DNA of 36,824 bases from Actinomycetes bacterium (GCA_021820105.1 JAKAED010000021.1:1-36824), one strand, 5' to 3'; shown: positions 1 through 8,798, counted from the first letter of the stretch. Notes: generated by a model from the letters alone, not told the origin. Translations and numbers: made by a program.

Positions 1-2
1 TG

Positions 3-467
3 GCCGACCGCCTGCTGGCCGCGCTGGACGCCGCCGAGGCGGCCGGGGGGGACATCCGCGGTCGACAGGCGGCAGCTTTGCTGGTCGTGCCCGCCACCGG
101 AGCTCCCTGGGAGACGAGCGTCTCGCTGCGGGTGGAGGACCACCCGGAGCCGCTGATCGAGCTGCGGCGCCTCTACGACCTCCATCTGGCCTACGAGCTT
201 GCCGGTGAAGGCGATGAGCTGGCGGGAGCAGGCAACCATCAGCAGGCGGCTGATTACTACCGGCGGGCTGCCGAGCTCGCGCCAGGCAATCATGAGCTGC
301 TCTTCTGGTCTGGCCTGGGCACCGTGTTGGCGGGCGAGCTGGAGTCCGGTCTGGGACTGGTGCGCGAGGCGATCCGCCTGCAGCCCGGTTGGGCTGAGCT
401 GCTGCCGCGACTTCCTGCCGCCGTGGCACCGGCCGCACCGCTCGTCTGCGAGCGACTCGGGCTGTAG
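3..467 (+). CDS. DUF1028 family protein, C-terminal part (5' end outside the window)
   Basis: The frame is open from the left edge and ends at TAG 465-467, so the N-terminal part is missing. About 154 residues remain. The first half has the look of the end of a DUF1028 domain, an Ntn-hydrolase-like family of unknown reaction: an AL(L)VV core strand, then a [12 protein letters not shown] segment and an [12 protein letters not shown] helix. The second half is a TPR-like helical repeat ([14 protein letters not shown] followed by a second repeat ending in AIRLQPGW), which is the usual C-terminal extension in this family. The next gene lies 107 bases away on the other strand. Family assignment is from remembered conservation; no active-site residue is visible because that half is outside the window. 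Confidence 0.8.
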   Translation, partial: ADRLLAALDAAEAAGGDIRGRQAAALLVVPATGAPWETSVSLRVEDHPEPLIELRRLYDLHLAYELAGEGDELAGAGNHQQAADYYRRAAELAPGNHELLFWSGLGTVLAGELESGLGLVREAIRLQPGWAELLPRLPAAVAPAAPLVCERLGL

Positions 468-574
468 ACGCTGCGGCCGGGCGTGGGCAGCACGCTCCAC
501 TCGCCTTGATGCTGGGCACCTCAGCACGCTCCAGGCCGAACGAGCGGAGGACCTGAGCAGGATGTTTCCGAACG

Positions 575-1552
575 CTAGCCGCGGGCACCCGGCCACGCAC
601 ACGTGGCACGGTCGCGACCGCTGCGCTTGCTCGTGTAGAGCAGCTCGTCGGCGCGATGCAGCAGATCCAGATGGCTGTCACCGGGGCTTGCGATGGTGGC
701 GCCGATTGAGATCGTGACCGATACGGAGCGCTGCCCTTCCAGATCCAATCCGGACGCGCGCACCAGCGAGAGCAACCGCTGGCAGGTGTTGGCAAGCTCG
801 GTGGGGCCGGTGTGGGGGAGGATGACCAGGAACTCCTCCCCGCCGTAACGGCAGACCGTATCGCTCGCTCGCAGACTGGCCGCGAGCGTGCCGGCGATCA
901 CCTTCAGCATCCTGTCGCCGACCTCATGACCGTAGCGGTCATTCACCGCCTTGAAGTGGTCGATGTCCGCAAACGCGATCGCGAGCGGCTGACCGTGGCG
1001 CAGGGCTTCCGCCAGCGCGGTGGGCAGCGCAAAATCCAGGTAACGCCGGTTGGGGAGCCCGGTCAGCGGGTCTGTCACCACCAGGTGCTCGAGCCGTGCC
1101 GCGTGCTCCCTGGCGGCGTTGGGGACGGTCTCGTCGGTGAACGCCTCAAGGCCGCCGATGATGGCGTGCGTGTCCGGGTCTCTGATCGGGGTTGTGTTGG
1201 CTTTCACAGGACGGCGGTGGCCGTCCTTGTGGTGCAGCCACACGTGGCAGCTGCGGGGCTGTCCGTCCAGCATCGTCTCCGCAAGCGGGCAGGCGCTGCG
1301 GCAGAGCTGGGTCCCGTCGGCGTCCACGTGGCGCAGGATGTTGTCGAAACACCGCCGGCCGATCACCTCCTCGGCGCTGTAGCCGGAGATCTCCTCGCAG
1401 GCTCGGTTCCAGGTCAGGATCGTGCGGTTGCGATCCACCAGGTAGACCCCCTCGCTGAGCGTGTCAAGCAGCTGGGGCAGAGCGACAGGGCCGGAGAGCG
1501 CGCTTGTGAGAGTCGCCGCGTCGACTTCTACTGCACCGCATTCCTGGATCAT
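575..1552 (-). CDS. PAS-GGDEF diguanylate cyclase
   Basis: Predicted to make the second messenger c-di-GMP from two GTP. After a short N-terminus come a PAS domain (roughly residues 30-150, with LVDRNRTILTWNRACEEISG and a CPLAETMLDG stretch) and a GGDEF domain (about 155-315). The active-site loop reads GGEEF, an active variant. RASD lies five residues upstream in the position of the RxxD inhibitory site, so product inhibition is likely. The DPLTGLPNRR signature is present. There is no membrane segment, so it should be a soluble sensor; the PAS ligand is unknown. I chose the ATG at 1550-1552 because a purine-rich GAGAAGAAGAG precedes it; a GTG at 1574-1576 would add eight residues. It lies 44-68 bases downstream of the TetR gene on the same strand, so they may be cotranscribed. 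Confidence 0.92.
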   Translation of the reverse strand: MIQECGAVEVDAATLTSALSGPVALPQLLDTLSEGVYLVDRNRTILTWNRACEEISGYSAEEVIGRRCFDNILRHVDADGTQLCRSACPLAETMLDGQPRSCHVWLHHKDGHRRPVKANTTPIRDPDTHAIIGGLEAFTDETVPNAAREHAARLEHLVVTDPLTGLPNRRYLDFALPTALAEALRHGQPLAIAFADIDHFKAVNDRYGHEVGDRMLKVIAGTLAASLRASDTVCRYGGEEFLVILPHTGPTELANTCQRLLSLVRASGLDLEGQRSVSVTISIGATIASPGDSHLDLLHRADELLYTSKRSGRDRATCAWPGARG

Positions 1553-1620
1553 CTGCTCTTCTTCTCGACCGATCACCGCCCCGGCCAGAGCGGGGTTTGC
1601 CGCAGCCTCCTGCGTATTTA

Positions 1621-2367
1621 CTACTGACGACGCTCGACCAGCAGACCGTTCAGCAGGATGTCGGTGAGCGCCGTCGCGAGCCGCTCGCGCGCCGCCTCAT
1701 CGTCGAGATCGATACCGAACAGGCGCCGCATCGCCTCCGGGGCATTGGCGAGCGAACCCATGCCGAGGCCGATCAGCGCCGTGACCACGTCCGGGTCGAC
1801 GGGGCGCAGGGTGCCATTTGTGATCCCCGCCTGGATCCGGCGGCGCCCCAGCTCAACCAGCGGCCTGGCGCGCTCCTCCAGGTAGTCAAGCCGCTCCTCG
1901 GCTCCCTCCTCCGGGTCGTGCCACATGGCTGCGGTGAGACCGGGCGCCAGCGTTGTCTGTGCCAGCTGTGCACGCAGGATCTCCGCGAGGCCGGCCCCTG
2001 GCACCTGGCTGGGCAGCGCCTCGAGCATCGGTAGCCGCTGGGCGGTCAGGTGGTCGACGCAACCGCGCCAGAGCTCGTCGCGGGTCGCAAAGTGGTGCTG
2101 GATAGTTGGCAGCGATACGGCGAGCCGGCGTGCAACCTCCCGCAGCGCGAGCCCGCGGAGCCCGTGGTTGCGAATCGACTCCAGTGCGGTCGCAACGATC
2201 GCCTCGCGCGTCACCGCCGGACCCTCTTCCCGCCTGGGTCTGCCACGGCGGCGACCGGTGGAGCCAGTGCCGGCGGTGCGGGACGGCTTCTCAGTCGGCG
2301 CCTTGACTCCGGCTGGCTGCTGCTGACTCTCACTCTGAGGCGGACTGTGATCCACTCTGGAAGCCAC
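1621..2367 (-). CDS. TetR/AcrR-type transcriptional repressor
   Basis: A basic linker (GRRRGRPRREEG) leads into a typical TetR helix-turn-helix: TREAIVATALESI, then LALREVARRLAVSLPTIQHHFATRDELW, where the recognition helix is followed by the conserved YxHF-like HHFATRDEL. The C-terminal all-helical half would bind ligand and dimerise; its ligand is unknown. It is transcribed divergently from the MMPL exporter 58 bases away, the classic layout for a repressor of an efflux pump. An ATG at 2395-2397 is also in frame, but its first ten codons are AT-rich and overlap the promoter and operator. The GTG at 2365-2367 lies six bases after a TACCTT hexamer and is my preferred, leaderless start (248 residues). 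Confidence 0.88.
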   Translation of the reverse strand: MASRVDHSPPQSESQQQPAGVKAPTEKPSRTAGTGSTGRRRGRPRREEGPAVTREAIVATALESIRNHGLRGLALREVARRLAVSLPTIQHHFATRDELWRGCVDHLTAQRLPMLEALPSQVPGAGLAEILRAQLAQTTLAPGLTAAMWHDPEEGAEERLDYLEERARPLVELGRRRIQAGITNGTLRPVDPDVVTALIGLGMGSLANAPEAMRRLFGIDLDDEAARERLATALTDILLNGLLVERRQ

Positions 2368-2373
2368 GGGGAC

Positions 2374-2379
2374 AAGGTA
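2374..2379 (-). promoter_or_regulatory. Predicted -10 element of the TetR gene (TACCTT)
   Basis: On the minus strand TACCTT is followed by six bases and then the GTG at 2365-2367. That spacing would put the transcription start at the start codon. No Shine-Dalgarno sequence is visible and the -35 region is weak. Inference from position and the TANNNT pattern. Confidence 0.4.
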
Positions 2380-2390
2380 GCAGAAGTAAT

Positions 2391-2419
2391 TTGTCATCTG
2401 ACAGTTTTATTGGTAGGGT
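2391..2419 (+). promoter_or_regulatory. Promoter of the MMPL exporter, probably leaderless
   Basis: TTGTCA (2391-2396 or one base later), then a spacer of about 17 bases, then TAGGGT at 2414-2419, a TANNNT -10. Only six bases separate the -10 from the ATG at 2426, so transcription should begin at the A of ATG. No Shine-Dalgarno sequence lies upstream of the ATG. Confidence 0.6.
2392..2403. promoter_or_regulatory. Operator-like palindrome between TetR and MMPL genes
   Basis: TGTCA-TC-TGACA is a dyad of two perfect 5-base arms in the short divergent gap. It overlaps the proposed -35 of the exporter (TTGTCA) and the upstream promoter region of the TetR gene, so one bound repressor dimer could shut both. 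Seen directly as a dyad; binding by the adjacent TetR protein is inferred from position. Confidence 0.5.
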
Positions 2420-2425
2420 TCGCGC

Positions 2426-4657
2426 ATGACCTCCGCTGAGACGCACTCCACCGTTTCCCACCGGCCCTCGCTGCTGGCCAGGGTCGGGACCGCCTGTGCC
2501 CGACGCCCGTTCGTCACCTTCGCCATCTGGCTGCTCGCGCTGGTTGCCACGCTCGGACTGAGCAAGAAGGTGGGCGCCACCTTCAGCGACAACATCAACC
2601 TCTCGGGCACGCAGGCTCATACCGGGCAGATCCTGCTGGCCGCAGGGGACCCCGCCGCCAGCGGCTACAGCGGTCTGATCGTCATGCATCTGGCCTCGGG
2701 GGAACTCAACAGCAAGTCCTCAGCGATCGGGCAGGCGCTGAAGAACGTCCAGTCGCTGCCGCACGTGCTATCGGTCACCAACCCATTGGCTCCGCAGTCA
2801 CCGGCCTACTCGCGGGACGGTCACACGGCCTACGCGACGGTGCAGTTCGACGAACGTCCCAAGCTGCTCGGACACCCCTACATCGCGCGACTTGAGCACG
2901 CCATGTCGCCCACGAGTTCCGCCGGCGTGGAGGTGCAGTACGGCGGTGGGCTCGACGAGCTGTTTCGCCCCAAGGCAAACGACGCGCTCTCAGAGGTGAT
3001 CGGTTTCGGTGTCGCGCTGGTCGTGCTGGCGTTCGGCTTCGGCAGCCTGATCGCGGCGGGGTTGCCGCTGCTGAGCGCGCTGGTGGCGGTCGGCACCGGC
3101 ATCGGCCTGCTGGGACTCGCGGCCGCGATCATGACCTTCGGGACCACCGCGCCGACGCTCTCGATCATGATCGGCCTGGGGGTCGGAATCGACTACGCGC
3201 TGTTCCTCACCACCCGTTTCCGTCAGCAGGTGATGGACGGCGCCGACCCGGTTGATGCGGCCGGGTTCGCGGTCGGGACCAGCGGTCACGCGGTGCTGGT
3301 GGCAGCCTCGACCGTTGCCCTGGCGCTGCTCGGCCTCTACACCTCGGGAGTCACGTTCATCGGCCAGCTCGGTCTGGCGGCGGTGCTGTCGGTGCTGACC
3401 GCCGTAGTGGCGGCGCTGACGCTGGTGCCGGCGATGCTGGCGCTGGTCGGCCGCCGGATCGACCGGTTCACGGTCCGGCCGGCGGTCGCCGAGGCCGGCG
3501 GGGACAACGACACCTGGCACCGGTACGCACGCTTTGTCGAGCGCAATCCCTGGCGACTGTTCGCCGGCGCGCTTGCACTGCTCATGATCCTCACGATCCC
3601 GCTGCTCTCGATCAACCTCGGCCACATCGACGATGGCGCCGATCCGCTCTCCTACACCGACCGTCAGGCCTACGATCTGATCAGCAGGGGCTTCGGCGTT
3701 GGTGCCAACTCAGCCTTCACCGTCGTCGTCGATCTGCACGGCGTGAATGCCTCGGCGGCCAGCAGCATTGCCGGCAAGGTGCAGGGCGCGCTGGCCGGGA
3801 CCTCCGACGTCGCCGGTGCAGGCGCGCTCTCGCCGACCAGCAACGGGAAGCTGCTCGTCGGCAAGGTGATCCCGGCCAGCGCACCGCAGGCCACGGCAAC
3901 CAGAGAGCTCTTCCACAAACTGGTTGACACGACGCTTCCAAACACGCTCCGAGGCACCGGCGCCCACGGCTATGTGACCGGCACGGCAGCTCAGCAGATT
4001 CAGTTCCGCGACACCATCACCGGCAGCCTGCCGATCGTGATCGGCGTGGTTGTGGCGCTCGCCTTCCTGCTGCTGATGATGACCTTCCGCAGCATCTGGA
4101 TCCCGATCAAGGCGGCGATCCTGAATCTGCTCTCCATCGGCGCCGCCTACGGCGTGATCGTGGCCGTCTTCCAATGGGGCTGGGGGCGGAGCCTGATCGG
4201 CGTCTCTGAGAACGTGCCGATCGAGTCCTACATCCCCGTGATCATGTTCGCGATCGTCTTTGGTCTCTCGATGGATTATGAGGTCTTCCTGCTGTCGCGC
4301 ATCAAGGAGAGCTGGGCGGAGACGGGTGATAACACCGCCGCGGTGGGAGCCGGCCTGGCCGCCACCGCGCGGGTGATCTCCTGCGCAGCGATCATCATGG
4401 CAAGCGTCTTCCTCGCGTTCGTGCTCTCGACCAACGTGGTGGTGAAGATGCTCGCCGTGGGGCTCTCGGTCAGCGTGCTGGTCGACGCCACGATCGTGCG
4501 GCTCGTGCTCGTGCCCTCCACGATGACGCTGCTCGGTGCGGCCAATTGGTGGTTCCCGGCCTGGCTTGACCGGTTGCTCCCGCGCATTGACGCCGAGGGT
4601 GACGCCGCGGTGCCCGTGCGGTCCGAGCCGGCGCTGGCCAACGCTGGCGGCAAGTAG
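2426..4657 (+). CDS. MMPL/RND-family membrane transporter
   Basis: A 743-residue polytopic exporter of the MMPL family, predicted to be driven by the proton gradient and to move lipids or hydrophobic drugs. The order is TM1 (about 28-48), an extracytoplasmic loop, TM2-6 (about 190-345), TM7 (about 375-395), a second loop, and TM8-12 (about 535-710). The two halves carry the paired Asp-Tyr relay motifs: GLGVGIDYALFLTTRF near residue 255 and GLSMDYEVFLLSRIKE near 615. Length is normal for bacterial MMPL proteins, which are often 700-1000 residues. Divergent from a TetR repressor with an operator-like dyad between them, so induction by a transported or toxic compound is likely. The substrate cannot be read from the sequence. 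Confidence 0.93.
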   Translation: MTSAETHSTVSHRPSLLARVGTACARRPFVTFAIWLLALVATLGLSKKVGATFSDNINLSGTQAHTGQILLAAGDPAASGYSGLIVMHLASGELNSKSSAIGQALKNVQSLPHVLSVTNPLAPQSPAYSRDGHTAYATVQFDERPKLLGHPYIARLEHAMSPTSSAGVEVQYGGGLDELFRPKANDALSEVIGFGVALVVLAFGFGSLIAAGLPLLSALVAVGTGIGLLGLAAAIMTFGTTAPTLSIMIGLGVGIDYALFLTTRFRQQVMDGADPVDAAGFAVGTSGHAVLVAASTVALALLGLYTSGVTFIGQLGLAAVLSVLTAVVAALTLVPAMLALVGRRIDRFTVRPAVAEAGGDNDTWHRYARFVERNPWRLFAGALALLMILTIPLLSINLGHIDDGADPLSYTDRQAYDLISRGFGVGANSAFTVVVDLHGVNASAASSIAGKVQGALAGTSDVAGAGALSPTSNGKLLVGKVIPASAPQATATRELFHKLVDTTLPNTLRGTGAHGYVTGTAAQQIQFRDTITGSLPIVIGVVVALAFLLLMMTFRSIWIPIKAAILNLLSIGAAYGVIVAVFQWGWGRSLIGVSENVPIESYIPVIMFAIVFGLSMDYEVFLLSRIKESWAETGDNTAAVGAGLAATARVISCAAIIMASVFLAFVLSTNVVVKMLAVGLSVSVLVDATIVRLVLVPSTMTLLGAANWWFPAWLDRLLPRIDAEGDAAVPVRSEPALANAGGK

Positions 4658-4670
4658 CGGCGCTCACAGC

Positions 4671-4700
4671 GTTGGGGGCGGCCAGCGGGCCGCCCCCAAC
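4671..4700. terminator. GC-rich hairpin terminator after MMPL
   Basis: Perfect 13-bp stem, GTTGGGGGCGGCC paired with GGCCGCCCCCAAC around the loop AGCG, 13 bases after the MMPL stop. No T-tract follows, as is common for actinobacterial terminators. Its tip is the same as in the hairpin at 34345-34368. Confidence 0.75.
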
Positions 4701-4739
4701 AGCGCTCCACGAATCGTCTGCGAGCGCCATCATCCAGCC

Positions 4740-6182
4740 ATGCGCGTGCTGGCGATCGATCAGGGCACCTCCTCCACCAAGGCACTGGTGGTTGAGGACG
4801 GTGGACGGATCGCCGCCGCTGAAGCGGTTGCGGTGAACCCTCGCTCGGGACCGGGCGGGGCGGTTGAGCAGGATGCGAACGAGCTGCTGGACTCGATCAT
4901 CACGGCGGGTCGTCACGCCATGCAGACGGCGGGCGGGCGGATCGACGCCATTGGCATCGCCAATCAGGGGGAGACGGTTCTCGCCTGGGATCCGCGGACC
5001 GGGGAGCCGCTCGGGCCGGCCGTGAGCTGGCAGGATCGGCGGGCGGTGGCCGTCACGGAGGGGCTGGCCGACCGGGCGGAGCGTCTCACTGAGATCACGG
5101 GGCTGCCACTCGACCCCTACTTCTCAGCGCCGAAGCTGAACTGGCTGGCGGCCCGCGTCCAACAGGGGGCGGTGGTTGGGCCCGTCGATGCCTGGATCAA
5201 CCGGCAGCTCACCGGCCGCTACATGACCGATGCAGCCACCGCATCCCGCACGCTGCTGTTGGACCTCCACAGCGGTGAGTGGTCACAGGAGGCGTGCGAC
5301 GTGTTTGGTATAGACATTGAGGCGCTGCCCGAGATCGTCGACTGCGCCGGTCCCCTCGGGGAGACCGGCGCATTTGGGGATGAGCTACCTGTCGCCGGCC
5401 TGGTGGTCGACCAGCAGGCTGCACTGTTCGCCGAATCATGCCTGGAGGCCGGCGAGGCCAAGTGCACCTATGGCACGGGCGCCTTCCTGCTGGCCAATGC
5501 CGGTCAGCGCCCGGCTTCGTCAACATCGCGACTCGCATCCTGCATGGCGTGGAGGCTCGGCGGGATCAGCACGTACTGCCTGGACGGGCAGGTTTACAGC
5601 GCCGGCTCCGCGCTGACATGGCTCGAGCAGATCGGCCTCGTGGACGGTGCCGCCGCGCTCGATCAGGTGGAGTCGTCGGTGCCCGATGCGGACAGTCCGG
5701 TCTTTGTTCCCGGATTGTCGGGACTTGCGGCTCCGTTCTGGGCGCCCACGGCCAGGGGAGCGTGGCTCGGGCTCTCCTTGGCCAGCAGCCGCGACGACCT
5801 GATCAGCGGCTTCATCTGGGGGATCGCGGCACAGGTGGCCTCGCTCGCGCGGGCGATGCAGAGTGACCTCGCAACGCCCATCCGCGCGCTGCGGGTGGAC
5901 GGCGGGATGACCCGCTCGGCGCGGTTGATGCAGGCGCAGGCTGACCTGCTGCAGGCACCGGTGGAGGTCTATCCTTCCCCCGACGCCACGGCGCTTGGGG
6001 CGGCGGCCTTTGCTCGTATCGGCGCAACCGGAGCTGCCCTTGATGCGCGCAGCGCGGTGGGGGCGTGGCGTCCGGCGTCGATCTTCGAGCCGCAGATCAG
6101 CACCGAACAGGCCGAGCAGATCGTGCGCCGCTTCGAGCGGTGCGCCTCGCTGCTAGTGGAACTGGCCGCGGATGAGCGCTGA
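4740..6182 (+). CDS. glpK: FGGY-family carbohydrate kinase, probably glycerol kinase
   Basis: Predicted to phosphorylate glycerol to glycerol-3-phosphate with ATP. The N-terminal phosphate-binding loop is DQGTSSTK at residues 7-14; WQDRR near 97 matches the substrate-loop region, FSAPKLNWL follows at about 125, and the second half has VDQQAALF, TYGTGAFLL and VDGGMT, the adenosine and FGGY signatures. At 480 residues it is slightly shorter than E. coli GlpK. The frame is open from 4536, but the ATG at 4740 is where homology starts and it lies after the hairpin terminator. The stop overlaps the next gene by 11 bases, and that gene encodes a glycerol-3-phosphate dehydrogenase-like protein, which favours glycerol over other FGGY sugars. 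Another polyol remains possible. Confidence 0.85.
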   Translation: MRVLAIDQGTSSTKALVVEDGGRIAAAEAVAVNPRSGPGGAVEQDANELLDSIITAGRHAMQTAGGRIDAIGIANQGETVLAWDPRTGEPLGPAVSWQDRRAVAVTEGLADRAERLTEITGLPLDPYFSAPKLNWLAARVQQGAVVGPVDAWINRQLTGRYMTDAATASRTLLLDLHSGEWSQEACDVFGIDIEALPEIVDCAGPLGETGAFGDELPVAGLVVDQQAALFAESCLEAGEAKCTYGTGAFLLANAGQRPASSTSRLASCMAWRLGGISTYCLDGQVYSAGSALTWLEQIGLVDGAAALDQVESSVPDADSPVFVPGLSGLAAPFWAPTARGAWLGLSLASSRDDLISGFIWGIAAQVASLARAMQSDLATPIRALRVDGGMTRSARLMQAQADLLQAPVEVYPSPDATALGAAAFARIGATGAALDARSAVGAWRPASIFEPQISTEQAEQIVRRFERCASLLVELAADER

Positions 6183-7557
6183 GCTCGACTGCGACGTCCT
6201 GGTTGTCGGGGCCGGCGTCGTGGGCTGCGCAATCGCGCGCGAGCTGAGCCGCCATCGGCTCCGCTGCACACTGGTCGAGGCGCGTGCCGACGTTGGCTCC
6301 GCCACCAGCAAGGCCAACACCGCACTGTTGCACACCGGCTTTGATGCCAAGCCGGGGAGTCTTGAGGCGAGGCTCGTGCGCCGCGGGTATGAGCTGCTCA
6401 GTGAGCACGCACCCCGTGTCGGTATCCCCTGGGAGCGTGTCGGCGCCCTGCTCGTCGCCTGGAGCGATGAGCAGCTCACGCAGTTCCCGGCGATCATCGA
6501 GCGCGCCCACGCCAACGGCTACACCGCAATCCAGGAGCTGTCCGTGGGCGAGCTGTACAGGCGCGAACCGAGGCTCGGCATCGGCGCGCGTGGGGCGCTG
6601 CTGGTGCCGGATGAGGGCATCATCTGCCCGTTCACGACGCCGCTCGCGTTCGCGAGCGATGCGGTCTCCTGGGGTTGCCGGCTGCTCCTGGATGCACCGG
6701 TCACAGGGCTCGAGCGCGCGGGTGATCACTGGGTCGCGCAGCTTCCCGGAGGCCGTCTGCGAGCAAGCTGGCTGATCAACGCAGCCGGCCTGCGCAGCGA
6801 CGAGCTGGACCGCCTGGCAGGGCACGATCGCTTCACCGTCACGCCGCGGCGCGGCGAGCTGATCGTCTATGACAAGTTGGCCGGCGGCCACGTCAGTCAC
6901 ATCATCCTGGCCGTCCCGACCAGCACTTCCAAGGGAGTGCTGGTGGCACCGACCGTGTTCGGGAACGTGATGGTCGGCCCAACCGCCGTTGACATCGAGG
7001 ACAAGGACGACACCGGATCCACCCATGAAGGGCTCGAGTACGTGCTCGCTGAGACGGCAAAGATCGTTCCGGGTCTGGCCGACTATGAGGTGACCGCCGT
7101 CTATGTGGGACTGCGAGCGGCAACCGAGCACAGCGACTATCAGCTGACCGTGGACGCGGCCAACGGCTACGCCTGCGCCGGCGGGATCCGCTCAACCGGT
7201 CTCAGCGCGTCGCTCGCAATCGCTGAGTACGTTCGGGAGGGGCTGGCCGGAGCGGGCCTGACGCTTGAACAGCGGCAGGGCCTGCAGCCGGTGTCCATGC
7301 CGAACCTGGGGGAGCGGTTCTGCCGCCCCTACACCGACGGTGAGCGGATCGCTGCTGATCCTGCCTACGGTGAGATCGTTTGCTTCTGTGAGCGGGTGAC
7401 GCTCGGCGAGATCCGCGATGCGCTGCGTGCCCCGGTGCCGGCGCGCGACGCGGACGGTCTGCGCCGGCGCACCAGAGCGCAGATGGGTCGCTGCCAGGGC
7501 TTCTACTGCAACGCGCGCGTCACCGCCCTGCTTGACGAGCTGGGGGCGAAGCTGTGA
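6172..7557 (+). CDS. GlpA-like FAD-dependent dehydrogenase with BFD [2Fe-2S] domain
   Basis: Likely oxidises glycerol-3-phosphate to dihydroxyacetone phosphate. The N-terminal dinucleotide fold is GAGVVG (about residues 12-17), followed by a DAO-type FAD domain with the S-KANTALLHTGFD stretch typical of GlpA and related 2-hydroxyacid oxidases. The C-terminus is a Fer2_BFD domain: C404-x-C406, then C441-x4-C446, spaced to hold a [2Fe-2S] cluster. The gene overlaps the kinase upstream by 11 bases and the flavoprotein downstream by four (GTGA), so translation is coupled. Anaerobic GlpA works with GlpB and GlpC; no GlpC-like iron-sulphur subunit is present here. L-2-hydroxyglutarate oxidase is the main alternative, but the neighbouring kinase argues against it. 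Confidence 0.82.
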   Translation: MSAELDCDVLVVGAGVVGCAIARELSRHRLRCTLVEARADVGSATSKANTALLHTGFDAKPGSLEARLVRRGYELLSEHAPRVGIPWERVGALLVAWSDEQLTQFPAIIERAHANGYTAIQELSVGELYRREPRLGIGARGALLVPDEGIICPFTTPLAFASDAVSWGCRLLLDAPVTGLERAGDHWVAQLPGGRLRASWLINAAGLRSDELDRLAGHDRFTVTPRRGELIVYDKLAGGHVSHIILAVPTSTSKGVLVAPTVFGNVMVGPTAVDIEDKDDTGSTHEGLEYVLAETAKIVPGLADYEVTAVYVGLRAATEHSDYQLTVDAANGYACAGGIRSTGLSASLAIAEYVREGLAGAGLTLEQRQGLQPVSMPNLGERFCRPYTDGERIAADPAYGEIVCFCERVTLGEIRDALRAPVPARDADGLRRRTRAQMGRCQGFYCNARVTALLDELGAKL

Positions 7558-8798
7558 AGCGCACGGTGGCGATCGTCGGTGGCGGCCCTGCCGGCCTGGC
7601 CGCGGCGACCGAACTGCGACGGATGGGCGTGGAGCGCGTGGTCGTGTTCGAGCGCGAGCGTGATCCAGGTGGGATTCCCCGTCACTGCGCGCACCAGGGG
7701 TTCGGCATCCGTGACCTGCGCAGCCTCCTGAGCGGCCCGTCCTATGCGCGCCGGCGCGCGCAGCTTGCTGCCGCGGCCGGTGCGGAGATACGCACAAGGA
7801 CAACCGTGACGGGCTGGGGTACGGACGGTGAGCTTGAGCTGACAAGCCCCACCGGACGTGCGGAGTTCACCGCTGATGCGATCCTGCTGGCGACCGGCTG
7901 TCGCGAGCGGCCACGCTCGGCGCGGCTGATCCCGGGAACTCGCCCGGCTGGTGTGATGACCACCGGCACGCTTCAGCAGCTCGTCCACCTGCGTGGCGTC
8001 GCGGTCGGCAGCCGCGCCGTGGTGGTCGGGGCAGAGCATGTGAGCTTCTCGGCGCTGGCGACGCTCTCACACGCCGGGGTGAGAACCGTCTGCATGACCA
8101 CCGAGCAGGCTCATCATCAGTCGTTTGAACTCTTCCGGATGGGGGCCAGGTTGCGCTATGGGCTCAGGTTGAGAACGCAGAGTCGCCTGACGGCGATTCA
8201 CGGGGGAACCCGTGTCGAAGCCGTTGAGCTCACTGACCTCGCCACGGGTGACGCGGAGCTTGTTGGCTGTGACACGGTCGTGCTCACCGCCGACTGGATC
8301 CCGGATCACGAGCTTGCGGCTCTCGGGGGCATCGACTTGGACCGCGCGACCCGCGGGCCCGCTGTGGACGGTGCCCTGCGCACATCCCGGACCGGCGTCT
8401 TTGCCGCCGGCAACCTGCTGCGCGGAGCGGAGACAGCGGATGTCGCGGCGCTCGAGGGTCGCCACGCCGCCCGGCGGATCGTCCGCCACCTGGCGGGCGG
8501 AGGCTGGCCACAGCGGCGCCTTGCAATCAACGTCCAGGCGCCGCTCGCCTGGATCACCCCCAACATTGCGGCGGACGACCCGACAATCCCGCCGAGAGGG
8601 GTCCACCTGGTGCGGGCCGCAACCTTCGTGCCCGATCGGGAGTTGCTCGTCACGCAGGGAGATCGGAACATCTGGCGGGGCCCGGTCAGCCGGCTCCAGC
8701 CCGGGCGCTCGGGCACCTTGCCGGCGGCGAGTCTGGCCGGGATCGACCCGTCGGGAACGGCGGTGGAGATCCGGGTCTCCAGTCCATCTGGTCCGTGA
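7554..8798 (+). CDS. FAD/NAD(P)-dependent oxidoreductase, partner of the GlpA-like enzyme
   Basis: A 414-residue two-dinucleotide-fold flavoprotein. GGGPAG near residue 9 binds FAD, and the RDPGGIPRHCAHQGFGIRDL block near 38-57 is typical of the FAD subunit that accompanies GlpA-like proteins. A second nucleotide motif follows VVVGAEHVS, where the usual GxG is partly changed (VGAE), so NAD(P) binding is uncertain. LLATGCRERP and GVFAAGNLL mark the FAD domain. It probably passes electrons from the GlpA-like dehydrogenase to a nicotinamide or another acceptor. Related operons often carry a small DUF1667 protein after this gene; none is present here. Start is GTG at 7554, overlapping the previous stop. 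Role inferred from context. Confidence 0.8.
   Translation: MKRTVAIVGGGPAGLAAATELRRMGVERVVVFERERDPGGIPRHCAHQGFGIRDLRSLLSGPSYARRRAQLAAAAGAEIRTRTTVTGWGTDGELELTSPTGRAEFTADAILLATGCRERPRSARLIPGTRPAGVMTTGTLQQLVHLRGVAVGSRAVVVGAEHVSFSALATLSHAGVRTVCMTTEQAHHQSFELFRMGARLRYGLRLRTQSRLTAIHGGTRVEAVELTDLATGDAELVGCDTVVLTADWIPDHELAALGGIDLDRATRGPAVDGALRTSRTGVFAAGNLLRGAETADVAALEGRHAARRIVRHLAGGGWPQRRLAINVQAPLAWITPNIAADDPTIPPRGVHLVRAATFVPDRELLVTQGDRNIWRGPVSRLQPGRSGTLPAASLAGIDPSGTAVEIRVSSPSGP

Noticed and set aside
4536-4739. N-terminal extension of the glycerol kinase
   Set aside because: The extra codons overlap the MMPL gene and the hairpin terminator; kinase homology starts at the ATG at 4740.
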